This document shows, piece by piece, positions 59,367 through 64,000 of a stretch of DNA of 64,000 bases; positions within the stretch are counted from its first letter, which is position 1; every line of letters starts with the position of its first letter. Source of the DNA: an uncultured Clostridia bacterium (lineage in GTDB: Bacteria > Bacillota > Clostridia > Oscillospirales > Acutalibacteraceae); NCBI GenBank assembly GCA_937892525.1, contig CALAEV010000041.1, positions 1 through 64,000 on the forward strand, written 5' to 3'. The translations under genes and the position numbers were made by a program. Under the pieces are notes generated by a model. The model saw only the letters and a program-made list of their open reading frames with translations. It made no database searches and had not been told where the DNA came from.

Positions 59367-59768
59367 ATGAGTTACGAGACAAAACAAAGCAAATTAGTTT
59401 ATGATTTTTTAGAGAAAAATCCTCATAAGCATTTTTCTGCAGAGGATGTATATTTTTCAATTATTAAAGATGGTGGTCACATTGGCAGAACTACTGTTTA
59501 TCGTCAGTTAGACCGTTTAGTCATTGAAAACAAGGTCAGAAAATTTATTACCGGCGAAAACGAGGCTTGTTGTTATCAGTTATTAAGTGATGAGTGTCAC
59601 AATCATTATCATCTTAAATGCTCAAGTTGTGGTGAGTTAATTCATACGGAATGTGATTTTCTTGATAAGCTTGCAAGTCACATTTTTGCTGACCACAAGT
59701 TTACCCTTGATGGCTCAAAGACTGTACTTTACGGTACTTGCAGTAAATGTGGAGGTGCGAAAATATGA
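59367..59768 (+). CDS. Fur-family metal-dependent regulator
   Basis: 133-residue Fur superfamily repressor. A winged helix (about 10-70, GHIGRTTVYRQLDRLV) leads to CHNHYHLKCSSCGELIH and TLDGSKTVLYGTCSKCGG: two CxxC pairs of the structural zinc site and the His/Cys sensor region. Which metal (zinc, iron, manganese or peroxide) it senses cannot be read with confidence. Its ATG follows AAAGGT. It overlaps the permease start (ATGA), so the two are one unit. Confidence 0.92.
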   Translation: MSYETKQSKLVYDFLEKNPHKHFSAEDVYFSIIKDGGHIGRTTVYRQLDRLVIENKVRKFITGENEACCYQLLSDECHNHYHLKCSSCGELIHTECDFLDKLASHIFADHKFTLDGSKTVLYGTCSKCGGAKI

Positions 59769-60661
59769 CATTTTTACACGCTCACGTTGAAGTACCTATT
59801 TTTTCAGCAGGTGGATTTTTTGAAGTGATTTTTGAGTCAGTACTCCACTCACTAAAAATACTCCCCTTTTTATTTGTTGCATTTCTCGTAATTGAGTTTC
59901 TTGAACACAAGGCACAAGATAAAATTAAGCATCTTTTTACTCGTGCCGGTGCTTTTGGTCCTATGGTTGCAACAATTTTAGGATGTATTCCACAATGTGG
60001 ATTTTCAGTAATGAGTGCAAATCTTTTTTCAAGTGGTATAATCACATTAGGCTCTCTTATTGCAGTTTTTCTTGCCACATCTGATGAGGCAATTATACTT
60101 CTTGCAACTGCTCACAATGGGAGTTTTGAAATTTTCAAATTACTTGTTGCAAAAATTGTAATCGCCCTTTTCTTTGGCTATTTAATTTATTTTATTGAGA
60201 AAAAAAGTCACAAACATCACCATCATCACCATTCTCACGACCTTTGTGAGCAAGACCATTGTGGTTGTGAAAAAGATGGTAAAATCTTGCGTCCTGCACT
60301 TATTCATACAGTAAAAGTGTTTGGATTTTTGCTTTTATTTACTGTTATAATCGACCTTTTTGTAGCCTTTATCGGCACAGATGCACTTTCACATATATTA
60401 TTGTCAAATTCAATATTCCAACCGTTTTTATCTGCAATTATAGGGTTTATTCCAAACTGCGCATCATCTGTACTTTTAACACAGTTATATATTGAGGGCA
60501 CACTCACATTTGGCTCGCTTATTGCAGGACTTTGTACTAATGCTGGAGCTGGATTACTTGTATTATTCCGTAACAAAGCCAAATTCAAAGAAAATCTTAA
60601 AATTCTCACAATTCTTTATGCATGTGCAGTAATCCCCGGAATAATTTTGCACATAATTTAA
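59765..60661 (+). CDS. Putative metal permease with His-rich loop (ArsP/DUF2899-like)
   Basis: 298-residue membrane protein with about nine hydrophobic helices in two halves. Each half has a similar motif: GCIPQCGFSV and GFIPNCASSV, resembling the putative manganese/ArsP-like family (DUF2899). The central loop is His-rich (HKHHHHHHSH) followed by CEQDHCGCEK, a likely cytosolic metal-binding site. Encoded in the Fur-family operon, so metal transport is the natural reading; direction and metal are unknown. Starts within ATGA of the Fur gene. Confidence 0.85.
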   Translation: MTFLHAHVEVPIFSAGGFFEVIFESVLHSLKILPFLFVAFLVIEFLEHKAQDKIKHLFTRAGAFGPMVATILGCIPQCGFSVMSANLFSSGIITLGSLIAVFLATSDEAIILLATAHNGSFEIFKLLVAKIVIALFFGYLIYFIEKKSHKHHHHHHSHDLCEQDHCGCEKDGKILRPALIHTVKVFGFLLLFTVIIDLFVAFIGTDALSHILLSNSIFQPFLSAIIGFIPNCASSVLLTQLYIEGTLTFGSLIAGLCTNAGAGLLVLFRNKAKFKENLKILTILYACAVIPGIILHII

Positions 60662-60672
60662 TTAAATAATTC

Positions 60673-60701
60673 TTTACTTTCAAGTTTTAATGTGTTAAAA
60701 T
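60673..60701 (+). promoter_or_regulatory. Weak promoter of the yerC-like operon
   Basis: TTTACT, 17-base spacer, TAAAAT. Confidence 0.5.
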
Positions 60702-60733
60702 GTTAAAGAGCCAAATTTGTTGGAGGGAATAAA

Positions 60734-61018
60734 ATGGGAATTGATTTTAGAAATGATAATACGGATTTTCTTGTAAAATGTATTATGGAATTAAAAAACG
60801 AAGATGAGTGTTATGCTTTTTTTGAAGACCTTTGCACAGTAAATGAGTTTCATTCAATGGCACAGCGTTGTGTTGTTGCTAAAATGCTTTCAGAAAAGAA
60901 AGTTTATAACGATATTGTTAAAGAAACAGGGGCTTCAACAGCAACTATCAGCCGTGTAAACCGCTCACTTCAGTATGGTGCTGACGGTTACGAAACAATT
61001 TTTGAAAGAGTAAAATAA
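60734..61018 (+). CDS. YerC/YecD-type TrpR-related regulator
   Basis: 94-residue HTH protein of the YerC/YecD family, related to TrpR: LKNEDECYAFFEDLCTVNEFHSMAQRCVVAKML and ETGASTATISRVNRSLQYG recognition helix. No Trp-binding is expected for this family; targets are unknown. Its stop overlaps the methyltransferase start (TAATG), so the pair is coupled. Confidence 0.9.
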   Translation: MGIDFRNDNTDFLVKCIMELKNEDECYAFFEDLCTVNEFHSMAQRCVVAKMLSEKKVYNDIVKETGASTATISRVNRSLQYGADGYETIFERVK

Positions 61019-61791
61019 TGAGTTACGGTATTTTTTCATCAGTTTATGATATTTTGACAGAAAATGTCCCTTACGAAAAAATCCAGAATAAAATCTGCTC
61101 TCTGTTACACAAAAACGGTGTTGACGGAGGGCTTTTGCTTGACCTTGGTTGTGGTACAGGTACGCTTTCATTTTTGCTTGAAAACAAAGGTTATGATGTA
61201 ATTGGCGTTGACGCAAGTGAAGATATGCTTATGGTGGCAAACGAAAAAAAGTATGAAGAAAACTCAAATACTATGTTCTTGTGCCAGAAAGCAGAAAGTC
61301 TTGATTTATTCGGTACTATTGATTGTGCAGTTTCTGTTCTTGATACCATAAATCATATTGATACACTTGAAAAGGTGGAAAAATCTTTTGAGAAAGTTTC
61401 GCTATTTATGAATATGGGTGGTATTTTCATTTTTGATATGAACACACCATATAAGCACGAAAAGGTTCTTAGTAACAACACTTTTATTTACGATATGGAC
61501 GAGGTTTATTGTGCTTGGCAGAACTCTTATGACAAAGAAAATGCCATTACAAGCATTGACCTTGACTTCTTTATTAAAAATGAGGATGACGAGTGTTATG
61601 AGCGTTATAGCGAAAGCTTTTGTGAATATGCTTATAACCCACAAGACATTCTCAACATTCTTGAAAAGTGTGGATTTGAGATTATAAATACTTATGACGA
61701 TTACAGCGACAATCCTGTAAATGCAGAAACACAGCGTATTACAGTTGTTGCTAAAAAAATAAAGACTATATTTAAGGATGAATTAAAATGA
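61018..61791 (+). CDS. Class I SAM-dependent methyltransferase
   Basis: 257-residue methyltransferase with SAM motif LLLDLGCGTGTLSFLLENKGYDVIGVDASEDML (about 39-71) and DCAVSVLDTINHI (motif II/post-II). Substrate is not visible; the acidic C-terminal half is typical of the YdeM/UbiE-like small-molecule group in Firmicutes. Between a TrpR-like gene and hslO, overlapping both by 1 and 4 bases. Confidence 0.9.
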   Translation: MSYGIFSSVYDILTENVPYEKIQNKICSLLHKNGVDGGLLLDLGCGTGTLSFLLENKGYDVIGVDASEDMLMVANEKKYEENSNTMFLCQKAESLDLFGTIDCAVSVLDTINHIDTLEKVEKSFEKVSLFMNMGGIFIFDMNTPYKHEKVLSNNTFIYDMDEVYCAWQNSYDKENAITSIDLDFFIKNEDDECYERYSESFCEYAYNPQDILNILEKCGFEIINTYDDYSDNPVNAETQRITVVAKKIKTIFKDELK

Positions 61792-62669
61792 ACGAATTAG
61801 TCAGAATGATATCAGAAGACGGTACACTTTACTGTCTTGCTCTTAATTCAACTGAAATGGTTAAGGAAATGCAGAACATTCACAACACAAGCAAAGTGTG
61901 TTCTGCAGCCCTTGGGCGCCTTATAACAGGTGCTTCTATGATGGGAGTACTCTTAAAAGGTGACAAGGATACACTTACTCTCAAACTCAGTGGTGGTGGA
62001 CCTGCATCCCCTGTTGTTGCAGTTGCTAACTCAAAGGGTCAGGTTAAAGGCTATGTTGGTGATTCAAGAGTTAATTTACCACTCAATGCAAAAGGTAAGC
62101 TTGATGTGTCAGGTGCAGTTGGTAAAAACGGCTTTTTAACTGTTATTAAAGACTTAGGTCTTAAAGAGCCATACTGTGCACAGACCCCTATTATTTCAGG
62201 CGAAGTTGCAGAAGATATTACTGCTTATTACGCTACAAGTGAGCAGACACCAACTGTTTGTGCATTAGGCGTACTTGTTAATCCTGAAACTGAGGAAGTA
62301 CTTTTAGCAGGTGGATTTTTAATTCAGTTACTCCCTACTGCAGACGACCAAACAATCACACTTGTTGAAAAGGGATTAGATAATATTAAACCAGTTACAA
62401 CGATGCTTGCAGAAGGACTTACACCACAACAGATTTGCGAAACTGTACTTCCTGAATTTTCAATGCAAGTACTTGACACACAGTATGTTGAATACAAATG
62501 TGATTGTAGTGTTGAACGCGTTACAAGAGCGTTAATTGGCGCAGGCGAAGAAGGACTTCGTGAAATGGCAGAAGACGAAAACACAGAGGTTTGTTGCCAT
62601 TTCTGTAATAAAAAATATAATTTTTCAAGAGAAAAGATTTTGAAGTTATTAAAAGAAGCAAGTAAATAA
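61788..62669 (+). CDS. hslO: Redox-regulated chaperone Hsp33
   Basis: 293-residue holdase activated by oxidation of its zinc site. N-terminal domain (MISEDGTLYCLALNSTEMV...) includes GASMMGVLLKGDKDTLTLKLSGGGP. The redox switch is at the C-terminus: CDC (238, 240) and CHFC (270, 273), the CXC-X(n)-CXXC set that binds Zn when reduced. Normal length. It is in the yerC-methyltransferase operon and is followed by a strong terminator. Confidence 0.97.
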   Translation: MNELVRMISEDGTLYCLALNSTEMVKEMQNIHNTSKVCSAALGRLITGASMMGVLLKGDKDTLTLKLSGGGPASPVVAVANSKGQVKGYVGDSRVNLPLNAKGKLDVSGAVGKNGFLTVIKDLGLKEPYCAQTPIISGEVAEDITAYYATSEQTPTVCALGVLVNPETEEVLLAGGFLIQLLPTADDQTITLVEKGLDNIKPVTTMLAEGLTPQQICETVLPEFSMQVLDTQYVEYKCDCSVERVTRALIGAGEEGLREMAEDENTEVCCHFCNKKYNFSREKILKLLKEASK

Positions 62670-62681
62670 ATTCAACAAAAT

Positions 62682-62716
62682 AAAAAATCCCACCGAGTTT
62701 TCGGTGGGATTTTCTA
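62682..62716. terminator. Bidirectional terminator between hslO and ferredoxin
   Basis: Perfect 13-bp stem AAAATCCCACCGA / TCGGTGGGATTTT with a GTTT loop; both flanks are T/A-rich, serving both converging genes. Confidence 0.93.
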
Positions 62717-62725
62717 TTTTAAAAA

Positions 62726-62896
62726 TTAGTCAGCAACTGGAGCTGAAACTGGGCAGCTATCTGCACAAGCACCACAATCGATGCATGTATCAGCGTCGAT
62801 TACATAGATGCCATCTCCTTCAGAAATAGCTTCTACTGGACAATCAGCTGCGCAAGCGCCACAAGCGATGCAATCATCAGTAATTTTGTATGCCAT
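62726..62896 (-). CDS. 2[4Fe-4S] ferredoxin
   Basis: 56-residue clostridial-type ferredoxin. Two CxxCxxCxxxCP motifs: CIACGACAADCP (9-20) and CIDCGACADSCP (38-49), each carrying four Cys for a [4Fe-4S] cluster. It carries electrons at low potential in anaerobes (pyruvate:ferredoxin oxidoreductase, hydrogenase and similar). Single gene with GGAGGG before the ATG and its own promoter. Confidence 0.97.
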   Translation of the reverse strand: MAYKITDDCIACGACAADCPVEAISEGDGIYVIDADTCIDCGACADSCPVSAPVAD

Positions 62897-62929
62897 GGTT
62901 ATGTACCCTCCCTTTATTGGTATATCTAC

Positions 62930-62957
62930 ATTGTAACATAAAAAATGTAAAAATCAA
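62930..62957 (-). promoter_or_regulatory. Promoter of the ferredoxin gene
   Basis: TTGATT, 16-base spacer, TACAAT on the minus strand. Confidence 0.72.
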
Positions 62958-62965
62958 GTACTAAA

Positions 62966-63829
62966 TTATTCAATTCCCTTTAATGCTTCAAGTTCTTCTT
63001 TTTCAACTCTTATATAAGCATCTTTGATAATTTTCACGCTATGACGGTGGAATACTGCAGGGGCCGCATCAGGGCGACGGTCAAGTGTTACTTTTAACAT
63101 TCCTGTAATAAGGTTATTTTCGATTACCTTGCCTTTTCCGTCAGGAGTGTCAACAATAGCACCAACCTTTGGTGTAACGCGGAGAAGATGCTCATAAGTA
63201 TCCTGCTCATATTTAAGGCAACACATAAGGCGACCACAAGTACCACTGATTTTTGTAGGATTAAGTGAAAGACCTTGTTCTTTAGCCATTTTAATTGAAA
63301 CAGGCTGAAAATCATTCAAGAATGTATTACAACAAAATGGTCTGCCACAAATACCAAATCCTCCAACCATACGAGATTCATCACGGACACCAATTTGACG
63401 AAGTTCAATTCTTGTTCTGAAAGCTGATGCCAAATCCTTTACCAGTTCACGGAAGTCAACGCGTCCATCAGCAGTAAAATAGAAAAGAAGTTTACTACGG
63501 TCAAATGTGTATTCTACATCAACAAGGTTCATTTCTAATCCGTGAGCCTGAATTTTATCCTCACAAATCTTAAATGCCTCTTTTTCCTTTTCTTTATTCT
63601 CAGCAAGAGTTTTAACATCATCTTCTGTTGCAACACGAATTACTTTTTTAAGAGGTTTTGTAATATCCTCTTCTTGAGTTCCGTGATTTGCCTTTGCAAC
63701 AAGACCACACTCCATACCACGAACAGTTTCAACTATGGCATAATCGCCTTTATTGAACTGTTTACCATCAGCGTCGAAATCGTAGATTTTTCCGCCTTCC
63801 TTAAATCTTATACCAACTGTTTCAATCAT
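62966..63829 (-). CDS. ricT: RicT (YaaT) PSP1-domain protein
   Basis: 287-residue PSP1 protein; in Bacillus RicT is a subunit of the RicA-F-T complex that binds Fe-S clusters and tunes RNase Y cleavage and sporulation/competence signalling. The Cys motifs CGRPFCCNTFL and CGRLMCCLKYE are intact, giving the cluster-binding ligands. Follows holB-like sequence, the Firmicutes holB-ricT order. AGGAG with 8-base spacing. Confidence 0.95.
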   Translation of the reverse strand: MIETVGIRFKEGGKIYDFDADGKQFNKGDYAIVETVRGMECGLVAKANHGTQEEDITKPLKKVIRVATEDDVKTLAENKEKEKEAFKICEDKIQAHGLEMNLVDVEYTFDRSKLLFYFTADGRVDFRELVKDLASAFRTRIELRQIGVRDESRMVGGFGICGRPFCCNTFLNDFQPVSIKMAKEQGLSLNPTKISGTCGRLMCCLKYEQDTYEHLLRVTPKVGAIVDTPDGKGKVIENNLITGMLKVTLDRRPDAAPAVFHRHSVKIIKDAYIRVEKEELEALKGIE

Positions 63830-63844
63830 CTGATATACTCCTAT

Positions 63845-64000
63845 TTATCTACCAATTGCTCGTTTGAATTCATAACACATTCTCACAACGAGCAAATTAT
63901 TATTACAATTTCTGTTGATTGAGTCAATTAACTCGTCGCACACTTTAACTGACTGTAAAAGCGCTTTTGAAGTTAATGATTTTTGAAGTTTATTAACTTC
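63845..64000 (-). CDS. holB: C-terminal fragment of probable DNA polymerase III delta' subunit
   Basis: Only 51 codons before the stop lie in the window; the C-terminus reads NNNLLVVRMCYEFKRAIGR. Sequence alone does not fix the family, but this gene sits just upstream of ricT, where Firmicutes place holB, and the helical C-terminal character fits the delta' subunit. The rest lies off the right edge. Confidence 0.55.
   Translation of the reverse strand, partial: EVNKLQKSLTSKALLQSVKVCDELIDSINRNCNNNLLVVRMCYEFKRAIGR

Overview
The window is a gene-dense, low-GC chromosome segment (AT-rich by eye) from a Gram-positive member of the Clostridia, most likely an uncultured Ruminococcaceae/Oscillospiraceae-like anaerobe. 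The lineage call rests on conserved Firmicutes gene order (yqfC-yqfD-phoH-ybeY-dgkA-era-yqzL-recO; ylxM-ffh-rpsP-khpA; mraZ-rsmH-ftsL-pbp-mur genes), sporulation-associated genes (yqfC, yqfD, ylbJ), strong AGGAGG-type ribosome binding sites and sigma-A promoters close to TTGACA-17-TATAAT. I see no phage, insertion sequence, integron or CRISPR array.

Layout. 1-10.6 kb (minus strand): translation and SRP genes (khpA partial, rpsP, ffh, ylxM), a repeat-bearing lipoprotein, mutS2, recO, a small yqzL-like gene overlapping recO, era, dgkA, ybeY, phoH, yqfD, yqfC. 10.6-15 kb: divergent ylbJ with a small Cys protein, a membrane-anchored unknown, a secreted protein with Ig-like repeats, and an XRE regulator. 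15-29 kb (minus): a compact division and wall cluster, mraZ-rsmH-ftsL-pbpB-murE-murF-mraY-ftsW-murG-murA-ftsQ, then ftsZ. 29-36.4 kb: pncB-ppa-NERD operon, nitroreductase, hisHF, a HAD phosphatase, and a sugar isomerase with a DUF2809 protein. 36.5-40.7 kb: tRNA-Thr, tRNA-Tyr and three tandem FemABX-type peptidoglycan-branch transferases. 40.7-49.8 kb (minus): two membrane proteins, glnA, the sdpRI-like pair, a FucO-type alcohol dehydrogenase, a methylthioadenosine salvage operon (mtaD-PNP-mtnA) and a cyclophilin. 49.8-56.9 kb: an FtsX-type ABC exporter divergent from a TetR gene that overlaps a CDF metal exporter, then a long PRPP synthetase. 57-64 kb: a GH2 glycosidase with an unusual C-terminal extension, a Fur-family gene with a His-rich permease, a YerC/TrpR-like regulator, a methyltransferase, hslO, a small ferredoxin, ricT and the 3' end of a probable holB.

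How the genes work together. Most of the window is housekeeping: wall precursor synthesis, division, SRP targeting, ribosome and RNA maturation, and DNA repair. The parts most worth following are the triple FemABX operon in an organism whose MurE carries the DNPR motif of meso-diaminopimelate ligases; the MTA or 5'-deoxyadenosine salvage operon next to a FucO-like reductase; the Fur-family/His-rich permease pair with a perfect palindrome over its promoter; the sdpRI pair with a perfect 25-bp operator; and a 106-bp nested inverted repeat between recO and mutS2. I found no wholly new system that can be demonstrated from sequence alone.

All intergenic stretches are shorter than about 300 bases. 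The longest (14335-14624) is AT-rich and shows only promoter-like sequence.
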